Assembly (NCBI RefSeq): GCF_003201865.1
Contig: NZ_QJJJ01000014.1
Location: 41,982 to 105,981, forward strand
Reading direction: 5' to 3'
Origin: Methylobacterium sp. B4
Lineage (GTDB): Bacteria; Pseudomonadota; Alphaproteobacteria; Rhizobiales; Beijerinckiaceae
DNA: 64,000 bases
The position numbers and the translations under genes were made by a program. Each line of letters opens with the position of its first letter. The first letter of the stretch is position 1. Below, in pieces: positions 15,747 through 25,374 of the stretch. The notes beneath the pieces are model-generated. The model saw only the letters and a list, made by a program, of their open reading frames with translations, was not told the DNA's origin and did no database searches.

Positions 15747-16736
15747 TCACGGCTCCCACTGCCAGAAGACCGAGCCGGTGAAGGCGAAGACTGGCTCGCC
15801 GCGCTGGTTCTGCGCCGTGTTGTGGTGGGTGGCGATGCCCCAGCCCGGCCGCGAGGCGGATGCCCGCCGGTCCACGAGGCGGCTGGCGTAGCGGATCGTG
15901 TCGCCGGCATAGACCGGGCGCAGCCATTGCAGGTCCTTGAAGCCCGGCGAGGGTCCGAGTTGCGGCACGGGTCCGGAGCGGGCGGTGAAGGCGATGTCCC
16001 GGGCAAAGGTCGCATTGAGCCGCTTCATCCATACGGCGGCGGTCTGCCAGCCCGAGGCGCAGAGCGCACCGAAATGCGTGGCGCGGGCGGCCTCCGCATC
16101 GAGATGGAAGACCTGCGGATCGTAGGCGCGGGCGAAGGCGACGATCGCTTCCGCCTCGAAGCGGTGGGCGCCGAGATCGCGGGTCATGCCGATCTCCGCC
16201 TGCCCGAGGAAGGACAGACGCTCGGCGTCCTCGGGCTCCGGCACCGATCCCGATTCCGACGCCAGCTCCACGGTGCGCGGGGCCGGCACCGCGCCCGCCC
16301 GGGCGAACAGTACGGCGAAATCCTGCGTCATTACCGTCTCGCCGCGCCCGTTCTTCAGCGTCATGGCGAGGCGGGCCATGCCGCGGTCGGGCTTCGAGGC
16401 GGAAGGGCGCACCTCCTCGACCCGGATCGTCGCGCTCAGCGAATCCCCCGGCAGGACCGGCCTGACCCAGCGCAGGGCCGTGATCCCCGGCGAGCCCATC
16501 GAGGTCGAGCGCGAGATCAGCGCTTCCGCGAGCAGGCGCATGCCGAGCGCCGCCGTCTGCCAGCCTGAGCCGATCAGCGTGCCGACGAAGGTGTTCGTTG
16601 CCGCCGCCTCGTCGAGGTGGAAGGGCTGCGGATCGTAGTCCCGCGCGAAGGCCACGAGTTCGTCGCGCGTCACGCGGATCGGTCCGGCCTCGTAGGTCTG
16701 GCCGGGGGAGAGATCGTCGAGGGTGAGCAGGGCCAT
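15747..16736 (-). CDS. Double-hotdog MaoC-like acyl-CoA dehydratase
   Basis: The 329-residue product contains two MaoC hotdog domains (about 1-155 and 175-329). Both carry the R-hydratase-type block: ARDYDPQPFHLDEAAA and ARAYDPQVFHLDAEAA (catalytic Asp and His), each followed by GSGWQTAALGMRLL or ASGWQTAAVWMKRL. The family hydrates or dehydrates enoyl-/3-hydroxyacyl-CoA. Usually only one of two fused domains is active, but here both keep the Asp-His pair. The start at MALLTLDDLSPGQ is preferred over one 20 codons upstream. It lies in an operon with an MHS transporter. Confidence 0.88.
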   Translation of the reverse strand: MALLTLDDLSPGQTYEAGPIRVTRDELVAFARDYDPQPFHLDEAAATNTFVGTLIGSGWQTAALGMRLLAEALISRSTSMGSPGITALRWVRPVLPGDSLSATIRVEEVRPSASKPDRGMARLAMTLKNGRGETVMTQDFAVLFARAGAVPAPRTVELASESGSVPEPEDAERLSFLGQAEIGMTRDLGAHRFEAEAIVAFARAYDPQVFHLDAEAARATHFGALCASGWQTAAVWMKRLNATFARDIAFTARSGPVPQLGPSPGFKDLQWLRPVYAGDTIRYASRLVDRRASASRPGWGIATHHNTAQNQRGEPVFAFTGSVFWQWEP

Positions 16737-17009
16737 GGAAAGCGAGCGTCGCGAGAGGAGTCGAGCGTGGCTACAGCATCGGACGCGGGCGCGCATCCCG
16801 GGCCGGAGCCGGCCAGCCGTGACGGCGGCGGCTTGCCGGGCGTCGTCCCAGGCCTCACACCACCCAGCGGGGCGCGGCCATTAACCCTGCGCCAGGATGC
16901 GTAGTGTGGCCCTCGGCGAAGGGGGCGCGCGATCCGTTACAGTGACGGCGAACGGCGATCCCCGGGCGTCCACCGTCACGCGGACGAAGGATCCGGGTCA
17001 GGGACGATC

Positions 17010-18128
17010 ATGCTCGACCGGAAGGCACGGGAAATCCAGCTCGACGTCATCCGCGGCGTCGCGATCCTCTTGGCGATGGGCTGGCACCTCAACGGCGGCA
17101 GCATGAATCTGGCCGTCAGCGACGTCTGGCTGCACCCGGGCCGGGTGATCGGCTGGGCGGGCGTCGACCTGTTCTTCGTGCTGAGCGGCTTCCTCGTCGG
17201 CGGCCTCGTCATCCGCGAGGTGAGCGCGACCCGGGCCTTCGACTACCGGCGCTTCCTGATCCGGCGCGCCTTCCGGCTCTGGCCCGTCCTCTACGTCTAT
17301 CTCGCGGTGCAGGTAGTGCTGACCGACCGGTCGTGGACGAGCTTCGTTCCCCAGGTTTTCCTTCACGTCCAGAACTACTTCGAGACGCCGCTGCTCCACC
17401 TCTGGTCGCTCGCCGTCGAGGAGCAGTTCTACCTGCTGATCGGTCTGTCCCTGCCCTTCCTGGCGCGCCTGCGCCTGACCGCCCACCATGTCCTGGCGGG
17501 ACTCGTCGCCATCGTCCTGGTGACGTGGCTCTTGCGTCCCCTCGCGGCGCTGGCGGGAATCGATCCGCACGCGCTCCAGGTTCAAACACAGTACCGGCTC
17601 GACGGCCTCGCCCTCGGCGTCGCCCTCGCGCTCCTGGCGCAGCGCTTTCCGGAACGCTACGCCCGGCTCGCGCGCCCGCGCCTCCTCAACCTCGCCGCGG
17701 CGCTCGCGGCCTTCACCGCCCTGTTCTGGATGACCGACGACCTCGCCCGCGCCGCCTTCGGCTATACGCTGGCCGCGATCGGCTCCGCCTTCGCGATCCT
17801 CGCCATCCACGGAAGCCGGAACCGGTTCTTCGCCTCGCCGCCGGCGCGGCTCGTGGCAATCATCGGCCTTTATTCCTATCCCATGTATATCTGGCACAAC
17901 GGCATCGGCAACCGGATCACACCGCGGCTGGCCGAGATGGCGGGCATCACCAGCCCGGATCTCGTGGTGATCGCGAAATACGCGCTCTCGATCGGGCTCG
18001 CGATCGTCATCGGGCTCGCGATCGAACAGCCCTTCATGCGGCTGCGAGACCGGCTGTTCTCGCGCGGCCCGACCCGGGCCGTCGAACCCGTCGCCGGCGT
18101 GGCCGCCCCCGGTCTCAACCGCCCCTGA
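17010..18128 (+). CDS. Acyltransferase 3 family membrane protein
   Basis: The 372-residue integral membrane protein has about ten hydrophobic helices and the acyltransferase-3 pattern: QLDVIRGVAILLAMGWHL (with the conserved His of the R...H motif), DLFFVLSGFLVGG, and HLWSLAVEEQFYLL. The family transfers acetyl or other acyl groups to exported sugars, lipids or peptides. Closest in pattern are OafA/YrhL-type O-acyltransferases. No glycan cluster is adjacent, so the acceptor is unknown. It converges with tadC. Confidence 0.9.
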   Translation: MLDRKAREIQLDVIRGVAILLAMGWHLNGGSMNLAVSDVWLHPGRVIGWAGVDLFFVLSGFLVGGLVIREVSATRAFDYRRFLIRRAFRLWPVLYVYLAVQVVLTDRSWTSFVPQVFLHVQNYFETPLLHLWSLAVEEQFYLLIGLSLPFLARLRLTAHHVLAGLVAIVLVTWLLRPLAALAGIDPHALQVQTQYRLDGLALGVALALLAQRFPERYARLARPRLLNLAAALAAFTALFWMTDDLARAAFGYTLAAIGSAFAILAIHGSRNRFFASPPARLVAIIGLYSYPMYIWHNGIGNRITPRLAEMAGITSPDLVVIAKYALSIGLAIVIGLAIEQPFMRLRDRLFSRGPTRAVEPVAGVAAPGLNRP

Positions 18129-18180
18129 CGGCGATCCGACGCGAGGCGCCTCCCGCTCGATGCGGACGCGCCGGCCCGCC

Positions 18181-19152
18181 TCACTTCATCATGGAGAAGG
18201 CCTGGATGCCGGCGGGCGTGAGGATCACCACGAACAGCACCGGCAGGAAGAACAGGATCATCGGCACCGTGAGCTTCGGCGGCAGGGCGGCGGCCTTCTT
18301 CTCGGCCTCCGTCATGCGGTGATCCCGGCTCTCTTGCGCGAGCACGCGCAGAGCCTGTCCCAACGGCGTGCCGTAGCGCTCGGCCTGCATCAGCGCCGTG
18401 GTGAGCGATTTCACGATGTCGAGGCCGGTGCGCAGAGCGAGGTTCTCGTAGGCCACCCGGCGCTCAGGCAAGTAAGACAGCTCCGCGGTCAGGAGCGCCA
18501 ACTCCTCGCCCAGCGCCACCGACTGGCTCGCGATCTCGACGCTGACCCGACGGAAGGCGTTCTCGATCGACATGCCGGATTCGACGCAGATCAGGCACAG
18601 GTCGAGCGTGTCGGGCCAGCCCCGCCGGATCTCCGCCTGCCGCTTCGAGGTGATGTTCGACAGGTAGACCTCCGGCAACTTGAAGCCGACGAAGGCCGCG
18701 ACGAGGACGATGCCGAGCCGGACGATGACGGGCTGATCGAGCACCTCCAGCACGAACATGTAGAAGAGCCCGCCCAGGGTCAGGACGATCGGCATCACGA
18801 GGCGGAAGAACAGGAACGCCGTCTCCGCCCCGGCGCCGCGATAGCCCGCCATGGTCAGCTTGGTCTTGGCGGTGTTCGTGCCGAGCCAGCGGTTCAGAGC
18901 CAGCTGCTCCACGACCCGCTTCATGTAGGCCTTCGGCTCGGAGCGCAGGGAGACGCGGTTGTTGAGCCGCTCACGCTCGCGCTGGCGGATCAGCTCGCGC
19001 TCGTCGCTGACGAGCTTCATGCGTTTGCCGAGCTGATCGGTCTCGATCAGCGGCTGGACCAGGGTGAAGACCGTGGCCGCCGCGGCGATGCCGATCAGCA
19101 CCGTCGCGAGGCTGCGGGGGCTGAGCGCGGCGTTGACGACATCATCCAGCAT
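18181..19152 (-). CDS. tadC: Tad pilus inner-membrane platform protein TadC
   Basis: TadC is one of two GspF-type platform proteins of the Flp/Tad pilus machine. The 323-residue product has an N-terminal helix (SLATVLIGIAAAATVFTL), a pair of central helices, and the T2SSF domain with DTLDLCLICVESGMSIENAF and AERYGTPLGQALRVLA. It ends in a hydrophobic segment (VPMILFFLPVLFVVILTP). I start at MLDDVVNAAL. It is the last gene of the pilus operon and follows tadB by 73 bases. Confidence 0.94.
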   Translation of the reverse strand: MLDDVVNAALSPRSLATVLIGIAAAATVFTLVQPLIETDQLGKRMKLVSDERELIRQRERERLNNRVSLRSEPKAYMKRVVEQLALNRWLGTNTAKTKLTMAGYRGAGAETAFLFFRLVMPIVLTLGGLFYMFVLEVLDQPVIVRLGIVLVAAFVGFKLPEVYLSNITSKRQAEIRRGWPDTLDLCLICVESGMSIENAFRRVSVEIASQSVALGEELALLTAELSYLPERRVAYENLALRTGLDIVKSLTTALMQAERYGTPLGQALRVLAQESRDHRMTEAEKKAAALPPKLTVPMILFFLPVLFVVILTPAGIQAFSMMK

Positions 19153-19225
19153 CGGTGTTCGATTCCGCCCATCCATCGCGGCCCGGCTGCCGAGAGCCGG
19201 CCCACCATCCTCGGCAAAGTGTGCT

Positions 19226-20197
19226 TCAGATGTCGAAGCTGATCATCTTCTTCATCACGAGGATGCCGACCAGCATCCACAGGCCGGAGACCACGAGGGC
19301 GATCTTGCCGACCGCGGTCGTCCACAGGAGCGCGGTGTAGTCCGGGCTCGACAGGTAGGTGGTGAAGGCGACGAAGAACGGCAGGGCGCCGATGATGTAG
19401 GCCGAGACCTTGGCCTCCATGCTCATCGCCTTGATCTTACCGGACATCTTCTTGCGCTCGCGCAGCACCCGCGACAGGTTTCCGAGCGCCTCCGACAGGT
19501 TGCCGCCGGCCTTCTGCTGAATGCCGATGACGACGGCGAAGAAGTTCACCTCGGTCACCGGCACCCGCTCGTACATGCGCAGGATCGCGTCCCCCATCGG
19601 AATGCCGAGCGTCTGCGCCTCGATCGCGACCCGGAACTCGCTCTTCAGGGGCTCCTTCGCCTCGCGGGAGATCATGCGCAGGCAGTCGCCCAGCGGGATT
19701 CCGGAGCGCAGGCCGCGCACCACCACGTCCATGGCGTTGGGCAATTCCTCGATGAAGGCGGCGATGCGCCGCTTCTGCAGGTGCTTGAGCATCCAAGAAG
19801 GCAACCCGAGCCCGCCGGCGAACAGGGCGAGGAGCGCGATGAAGGGGCTCTCCGAGACGACGAAGATCCCGGAGGCGAGGATGACGCCGGACATCGCGGA
19901 GACAAGGTAGAATTTGCGGCGCGTCCAATCGAGCCCGGCCCGGGCGAGGCGCAGTTCGAGGGTGACCTTGGTCTTGTCCTTCTTCGCCTCGATCTCCTTC
20001 AGGCTCTTGGCGACCTGTTCGCGCCGGTTGGCCGCCGCGCCGCGCTCGGCCAGGCTCACCTTCGGCTGGCCCAGGGCCTTCCGGCGCTGCTCAGCCCGCT
20101 TCTCTCCCGAGAGGTAGGGAAGCAGGAAGACGTAGGCGACCGCGCCCGCGGCGATTGCCGCGAGCCCCGCCGCCAGCGGCGCGTTGAGCGCGCTCAC
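19226..20197 (-). CDS. tadB: Tad pilus inner-membrane platform protein TadB
   Basis: TadB is the second GspF-type platform protein, working with the TadA ATPase. The 323-residue product has an N-terminal membrane helix (AAIAAGAVAYVFLLPYL), a charged cytoplasmic stretch, and the T2SSF domain (ELPNAMDVVVRGLRSGIPLG and QQKAGGNLSEALGNLSRVLR). The start is GTG, overlapping the tadA stop as GTGA, which implies translational coupling. A shadow frame extends upstream but reads through tadA and is not real. Confidence 0.93.
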   Translation of the reverse strand: MSALNAPLAAGLAAIAAGAVAYVFLLPYLSGEKRAEQRRKALGQPKVSLAERGAAANRREQVAKSLKEIEAKKDKTKVTLELRLARAGLDWTRRKFYLVSAMSGVILASGIFVVSESPFIALLALFAGGLGLPSWMLKHLQKRRIAAFIEELPNAMDVVVRGLRSGIPLGDCLRMISREAKEPLKSEFRVAIEAQTLGIPMGDAILRMYERVPVTEVNFFAVVIGIQQKAGGNLSEALGNLSRVLRERKKMSGKIKAMSMEAKVSAYIIGALPFFVAFTTYLSSPDYTALLWTTAVGKIALVVSGLWMLVGILVMKKMISFDI

Positions 20198-21648
20198 GGG
20201 GCCTCCTCCGCGGGTGCCGCGGCGGCATCGAGGGCGGCGGCGAGCGCCCGCTCCTCGCCGTAATAGCGCGCCCGCTCCCAGAAGCGCGGACGGCCGATCC
20301 CGGTGGAGCGATGGCGGCCGATCAGGCGGCCGTTGGCGTCCTCGCCGAGCACGTCGTAGACGAGCAGATCCTGGGTGATGATGACATCGCCCTCCATGCC
20401 CATCACCTCCGTGACGTGGGTGATGCGGCGCGAGCCGTCGCGCAGGCGCATCGCCTGAATGATCACGTCGACCGAGCCGGTGATCATCTCGCGCAGCGTC
20501 CGCGAGGGCAGCGAGAAGCCGCCCATGGTGATCATCGACTCGATGCGGGCGAGGCATTCGCGCGGCGAGTTGGCGTGCAGCGTGCCCATCGAGCCGTCAT
20601 GGCCGGTGTTCATCGCCTGGAGCAGGTCGAAGGCCTCCGGTCCGCGCACCTCGCCGACGATGATCCGCTCGGGCCGCATGCGCAGGCAGTTCTTCACGAG
20701 GTCGCGCATGGAGACCTGCCCCTGGCCTTCCAGGTTCGGGGGCCGAGTCTCCAACCGCACCACGTGGGGCTGCTGGAGCTGGAGCTCGGCGGCGTCCTCG
20801 CAGGTGATGATGCGCTCGTCGTTCTCGATGAAGGCGGTGAGGCAGTTGAGCAGCGTCGTCTTGCCCGAGCCGGTGCCCCCCGAGATCACGACGTTGCAGC
20901 GGACCTTGCCGATGATCTGCAGGATCTTCGCGCCCTCCGGCGAGATCGCCCCGAAGCGCACGAGCTGGTCGAGGGTGAGCTTGTCCTTCTTGAACTTTCG
21001 GATGGTCAGCGCCGGCCCGTCGATGGCGAGTGGGGGCGCGATCACGTTGACGCGGGAGCCGTCGGGCAGGCGCGCGTCGCAGATCGGCGAGGCCTCGTCG
21101 ACACGCCGGCCGACCTGACTGACGATGCGCTGGCAAATGTTCATCAGCTGCTGGTTGTCGCGGAAGCGCACGGAGGTGAGCTGGATCTTGCCACCGACCT
21201 CGATGAAGGTCCGGTCGGCCCCGTTCACCATCACGTCGGCGATGTCGTCGCGGGCGAGCAACGGCTCCAGCGGGCCGTAGCCGAGCACGTCGTTGCAGAT
21301 GTCGTCGAGCAGCTCCTCCTGCTCGGCGATCGACAGCACGATGTTCTTGAGCCCGATGATCTCCGAGACGATGTCCCGGATCTCCTCGCGCGCCGCCTCG
21401 CCGTCGAGCCGGGCGAGCTGCGCGAGGTCGATGGCCTCGATCAGCGCGCCGAAGATCATGCTCTTGGTGCGGAAATACTCTTCCGACCGGGGCTGCGCCA
21501 CCACAGGGGCCGAGCGGCTCGGCGGCGGTTCCGGCCGCGCGCGCTCCACCTCCTGCTGGAGGACCGGCGGAGGGGCTTTGACCGCGGGGCCGTCAACCGG
21601 AACGACCGGAGCGGGAGCCGATGCGGCGGTGGAGCGTCGACCGAACAT
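20194..21648 (-). CDS. tadA: Tad pilus assembly ATPase TadA/CpaF
   Basis: This secretion ATPase drives extension (and probably retraction) of the Flp pilus. The 484-residue protein has a Pro/Ala-rich N-terminus, an N-terminal domain (DDICNDVLGYGPLEPLLARD), Walker A GGTGSGKTTLLN, an Asp box, Walker B around RPERIIVGEVRGPEAFDLLQ, and the His box GHDGSMGTLHANSPRECL. These features place it in the CpaF/TadA clade of VirB11-like ATPases. It lies between cpaE and tadB in the canonical order. Confidence 0.96.
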   Translation of the reverse strand: MFGRRSTAASAPAPVVPVDGPAVKAPPPVLQQEVERARPEPPPSRSAPVVAQPRSEEYFRTKSMIFGALIEAIDLAQLARLDGEAAREEIRDIVSEIIGLKNIVLSIAEQEELLDDICNDVLGYGPLEPLLARDDIADVMVNGADRTFIEVGGKIQLTSVRFRDNQQLMNICQRIVSQVGRRVDEASPICDARLPDGSRVNVIAPPLAIDGPALTIRKFKKDKLTLDQLVRFGAISPEGAKILQIIGKVRCNVVISGGTGSGKTTLLNCLTAFIENDERIITCEDAAELQLQQPHVVRLETRPPNLEGQGQVSMRDLVKNCLRMRPERIIVGEVRGPEAFDLLQAMNTGHDGSMGTLHANSPRECLARIESMITMGGFSLPSRTLREMITGSVDVIIQAMRLRDGSRRITHVTEVMGMEGDVIITQDLLVYDVLGEDANGRLIGRHRSTGIGRPRFWERARYYGEERALAAALDAAAAPAEEAP

Positions 21649-21695
21649 GGCGCCGCAGCCTCAGCGGGATCGAGGGGAAGGATCGGGACGCACGG

Positions 21696-22940
21696 TCAGG
21701 ACGCCTTCTTGCGGGTCAACCGAGCGAGCAGAGGCTCGAGCAGGTTGGCCCGGGCGCGCCGGATCTCGGCCCGGCCGGTCACCGCGGCGGCGAGTTCCGA
21801 GAAGATCTCGGCGGGCTTGGCGCCGGCCTGGACCTCGGCGATCATCTGGCCGTTATTGGCCGCGGTGCCGAACAGGGCGGGCTCGAAGGGGATCACCGCC
21901 TGGAGCGGCACGTCGAGTGCCTTGGCGAACTCGGCCGCGGCGATTTCCGGGCGCTTCGGCACGCCGACGCCGTTGAGGAGCACCCGCGCCTGCGCATCGT
22001 TGGGGCGCTGCTGCTGGAGCAAGGCGAGCAGGTTCTTGACGTTGCGCAGGCTCGCGAGGTCCGGCGAGGCGACGATAAGGATCTCGTCGGCGCCGATGAG
22101 GACGCGGCGGCTCCAGGCCGACCAGTGGTGCGGCACGTCGAGGACGATGCAGGGCACCGCGAGGCGCAGCAGGTCGATGAGCGCGTCGAAGGCCGGCTCG
22201 GTCAGGTCGACCGTGCGGTCGAGGGTGGCCGGCGCTGAGAGCAGGGCGAGGTTGTCGGCGCATTTCGACAGCAGGCGGTCCAGCAGATTGGAGTCCAGGC
22301 GCTCGGGCGCGAACACCGCCTCGGCAATGCCCTGGGGCGGATCCTGGTTGAAGTTGAGGCTCGCCGTGCCGAAGGCGATGTCGAGATCCGCGATCACCGT
22401 GGCGGTGCCGTGCTCGCGGGCCACCGTCCAGGCGAGGTTGTGGGCGACCGTCGAACTGCCGCTGCCGCCCCGGGCTCCGTAGACGGCGATCGTCCGGCCG
22501 ACCGGCTTGGCGCCGGGCGCCGTGAACAGGTCCGAGACCGCCGCGATCAGGTCCACGGCCGCGACCGGCGCCATCAAATATTCGCTGACGCCCCGCTGGA
22601 TGAACTGCCGGTAGAGCAGAACGTCGTTGACATGGCCGATCACGAGCACCTTCGTGCCCTCGTCGCAGACCTCGGCGAGTTGGTCGAGGCATTCGAGCGG
22701 GCGCGACTTCAGGGCCACGAACTCGATCAGGATGACGTTGGGCGTGGGCGCGTGCCGGTAGGCCTCGACGGCCGCGGCACCGCCGCCCATCTGTACCTTG
22801 ACGTGCGCCTTCTGCAGCCGCCGGTCCGAGGCGACGCCCTCGATCATCGCGGCGGTTTCCGGCGCCTCGCAGAAGGCCTGGATCGTGATCCGGGGCACCG
22901 GTGCGATGATGCGCTCTGGGGCCTCAGGAGTGTCCGGCAT
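21696..22940 (-). CDS. cpaE: Pilus localisation protein CpaE/TadZ
   Basis: CpaE/TadZ places the Tad machine at a cell pole. The 414-residue protein has an N-terminal receiver-like domain (about 15-140, including KVLVIGHVNDVLLYRQFIQR) and a C-terminal ParA/MinD-like ATPase domain. The P-loop reads YGARGGSGSSTVAHNLAW, a deviant form lacking the signature lysine of KGGxGKT, as is common in this family. Loss of that residue suggests weak or no ATP turnover. It is preceded by cpaD after 150 bases and followed by tadA after 47. Confidence 0.92.
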   Translation of the reverse strand: MPDTPEAPERIIAPVPRITIQAFCEAPETAAMIEGVASDRRLQKAHVKVQMGGGAAAVEAYRHAPTPNVILIEFVALKSRPLECLDQLAEVCDEGTKVLVIGHVNDVLLYRQFIQRGVSEYLMAPVAAVDLIAAVSDLFTAPGAKPVGRTIAVYGARGGSGSSTVAHNLAWTVAREHGTATVIADLDIAFGTASLNFNQDPPQGIAEAVFAPERLDSNLLDRLLSKCADNLALLSAPATLDRTVDLTEPAFDALIDLLRLAVPCIVLDVPHHWSAWSRRVLIGADEILIVASPDLASLRNVKNLLALLQQQRPNDAQARVLLNGVGVPKRPEIAAAEFAKALDVPLQAVIPFEPALFGTAANNGQMIAEVQAGAKPAEIFSELAAAVTGRAEIRRARANLLEPLLARLTRKKAS

Positions 22941-23090
22941 GACGCGTGGCTTCCGGTTCGGGGCCGTGACGGCAGAGAGGGAATCGGTGGTGGGGAGCCG
23001 GGCCGGCTCCCGTTGCGATCGGAGAGGGATGGTGCCCCGGCCCGTCGTCCTCGGTCGGACGCGCCGGGAGCCGATCCCCGAACGGACGGA

Positions 23091-23837
23091 TCAGTTGCTC
23101 TTCACGGAGTTGCTGACGTTCGTCTGTCCATCCTGCCGCCATTGGGTTGACGGATCCTTGCCCTCGCGGAGCTGGCCGATGTCCTGGGTGCGGCGAACCG
23201 AGTCGATGCGCCCCTCCGGCCTTCCGCGCACGAGGTCGATCGGATCGGCGACCTGGGAAGCGAAGTTGGCCTGCGTGGCGCAGCCGAGATTCCAGGTCGG
23301 CTCGTTCGACCAGTCGGCGCGCACGTCGCTGACGCCGAGGTCGCGGGGCCAGAGCCCGCACTTGTCGGCGACCTTCGCCTGCATGCGCTGGAAGCTCAGG
23401 CGCAGGGGCGAGGCCAGGGTCGGGTTGGCGATCGGGTAGGCGGTCAGCTGGAGGCCGCGGGCCGGCACGCCCATCTCGGCGGCGAGGTGGCGGATCGCTG
23501 CGCCAGTGCGCTCGACCGGGCCGGCCAGTCCGGGCGAGACGCCGCGGGGCATCTCCACGAGCAGGACGCCCCGGCCGTAGCGGCGGTACTCGGTCAGGAA
23601 CGACTCGAGATCGGCGCGCTGCCGGGGATCGATATGGCCGATGCCGGTGGGAAAGATGTCGAGCGTGCGCTCGCCGTCGGCCAGCACGATCGGATGACGG
23701 GTGCGCACGTCGATCGGGTAGGTCGAGCCGGTGGTAGCGACGCGGTCCGCGCGGCAGGCTCCGAGGAGCCCCGCGACGAGGAGGACGGCGACCGCCGGGC
23801 GAAGGCGCGAGGCGCGGCTGTGGGAAGGGCTGGACAT
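23091..23837 (-). CDS. cpaD: Pilus assembly lipoprotein CpaD
   Basis: CpaD is an outer-membrane lipoprotein that helps the CpaC secretin. The 248-residue product has a lipoprotein signal (AVAVLLVAGLLGACRAD, lipobox Cys at about 28) and the CpaD-family domain: YPIDVRTRHPIVLADGERTL, LTAYPIANPTLASPLRLSF, and CGLWPRDLGV followed by NLGCATQANFASQVADPIDLV. It is located between cpaC and cpaE, on the same strand. Confidence 0.92.
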   Translation of the reverse strand: MSSPSHSRASRLRPAVAVLLVAGLLGACRADRVATTGSTYPIDVRTRHPIVLADGERTLDIFPTGIGHIDPRQRADLESFLTEYRRYGRGVLLVEMPRGVSPGLAGPVERTGAAIRHLAAEMGVPARGLQLTAYPIANPTLASPLRLSFQRMQAKVADKCGLWPRDLGVSDVRADWSNEPTWNLGCATQANFASQVADPIDLVRGRPEGRIDSVRRTQDIGQLREGKDPSTQWRQDGQTNVSNSVKSN

Positions 23838-23875
23838 CGGACTTCGATCCTGGTTCGGGCGCCGTCGGTCGGTCG

Positions 23876-25363
23876 TCAGTCGGCGATGAAGCCGACGCGG
23901 CCGCGATAGGAGGGTCCGAGCGTGCTGCCGCCGACCGTTCCGTAGATCTTGTTGAGCCGACCGAGCAGCACCGCCTGCCCGTCGGGCGCGTCGACGAAGC
24001 CGTCGTCGGGCCGCTGCACCTGGCGCGCCTCCATGGGCTGCGCGATGTAGGGGGTGACCATGATCATCAGCTCGGTCTCGTCGCGCTGGTAATCGCGCGA
24101 GCGGAACAGGGCACCGAGGATGGGAAGGTTCATCAGGCCGGGCAGGCCGTTGACCGTCCCCTTGCTCTTCTGCTGGATCAGGCCGGCGGTCATCATGGTC
24201 GCGCCGGAGGCGAGTTCGACCGTCGTCTCCGAATTGCGCCGGGTCGTTGCGGGGACGGGCACGACACGCCCGTTCAGGTTGTAGCTGAAGGCGTTCTGCG
24301 GATCGAGTTCCGTGACATCCGTGGCCACTCGGATCGAGATACGGTTCTCGGCGAGCACCACTGGCGTGAATGCGAGACTGACGCCGTAGGGCTTATAGGT
24401 GAGCGAAACGGTGCAGGCTGCGCTGGCGGCTGACCCGACCGAACAATTGGAGGGAACCGGGATCTCACCGCCGGCGGTAAACTTGGCGGCTTCGCCAGAG
24501 ATCGCCGTCAGGGTCGGTTCAGCGAGGATGCGTGACACGCCGGCTTGCTCGAAGGCGCGCAGGGTGGCCTGGAGCGAGAAGCCGCCGGAGCGGACTGAGG
24601 CGGTGAGCGCATTGCCGGCGGGCGAGTAGGCGCCTGTCAGGGGAAAGCCGGTGTTGTTCGTCAGAAAGTTGCCGTCCGCGCCGAGCGGGTTGAGCGCAGA
24701 CCAGTTGCCTGTCGTGCTGATGCCGAACTGCTTCAGCACCGTGCGCGCCACCTCCACGACAGTGACGCGGATCATCACCTGATCCTTGTTGCGAATCGTC
24801 AGGTTGTTGATGACTGCGCCGCGCGTCGACGCCCCGGCGGCGATTCCGACGAAGGCGTTGGCGATATCGATCGCCTGTTGCGCCTCCGAGGCCGAGTTGA
24901 CGCTGCCCGAGAGCACGAGCGAATCGCCGACCGCCTTCACGTCGAATCGGCCGCCGGGCAGGCTCTGCATCAGAGATTGGCGCAGGATGTTGATGTCGCG
25001 GGCGATGGTGACGTCGAGCGAGGCAATCTGGCGTCCGTCCGCGTCCATCACGAAGATCGACGTCGCGCCGTTGTCGATGCCGATCAGGAACAGCTTGCGG
25101 CTGGAGCGGACCACGGCGTTGGCCACGGCCGGGTTGGCGACGAAGACCTCCTTGGCGTCCCGCGGCAGGTCGACGATGAGGGAGCGGCCCTTGCTCAGCT
25201 CGACCCGGCGCGACACCGCGGCCTCGTTCGGACCGATCGTCAGCACGGGCGAGCTGCCGGAAGGACCGATTTGCGCGAAGGCCGGATTGGCGAAGACCGC
25301 CGCGAGGCAGGCACCGGAGAGAAGAGCGAGAGCGATCCCGCGGAGACGATTGTCGGGCGTCAT
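23876..25363 (-). CDS. cpaC: Pilus secretin CpaC/RcpA
   Basis: CpaC forms the outer-membrane channel of the Flp pilus. The 495-residue protein has a signal peptide (cleavage near NPAFAQ), a pilus secretin N-domain (SRRVELSKGRSLIVDLPRDA, to about 150), a BON-like segment, and a secretin domain. The latter includes GFSLQATLRAFEQAGVSRIL, AEPTLTAISGEAAKFTAGGE, and the terminal VNGLPGLMNLPILGALFRSR with TELMIMVTPYI. I start at MTPDNRLRG, 12 bases after the cpaB stop. Confidence 0.95.
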   Translation of the reverse strand: MTPDNRLRGIALALLSGACLAAVFANPAFAQIGPSGSSPVLTIGPNEAAVSRRVELSKGRSLIVDLPRDAKEVFVANPAVANAVVRSSRKLFLIGIDNGATSIFVMDADGRQIASLDVTIARDINILRQSLMQSLPGGRFDVKAVGDSLVLSGSVNSASEAQQAIDIANAFVGIAAGASTRGAVINNLTIRNKDQVMIRVTVVEVARTVLKQFGISTTGNWSALNPLGADGNFLTNNTGFPLTGAYSPAGNALTASVRSGGFSLQATLRAFEQAGVSRILAEPTLTAISGEAAKFTAGGEIPVPSNCSVGSAASAACTVSLTYKPYGVSLAFTPVVLAENRISIRVATDVTELDPQNAFSYNLNGRVVPVPATTRRNSETTVELASGATMMTAGLIQQKSKGTVNGLPGLMNLPILGALFRSRDYQRDETELMIMVTPYIAQPMEARQVQRPDDGFVDAPDGQAVLLGRLNKIYGTVGGSTLGPSYRGRVGFIAD

Positions 25364-25374
25364 CGGTCCTGTCC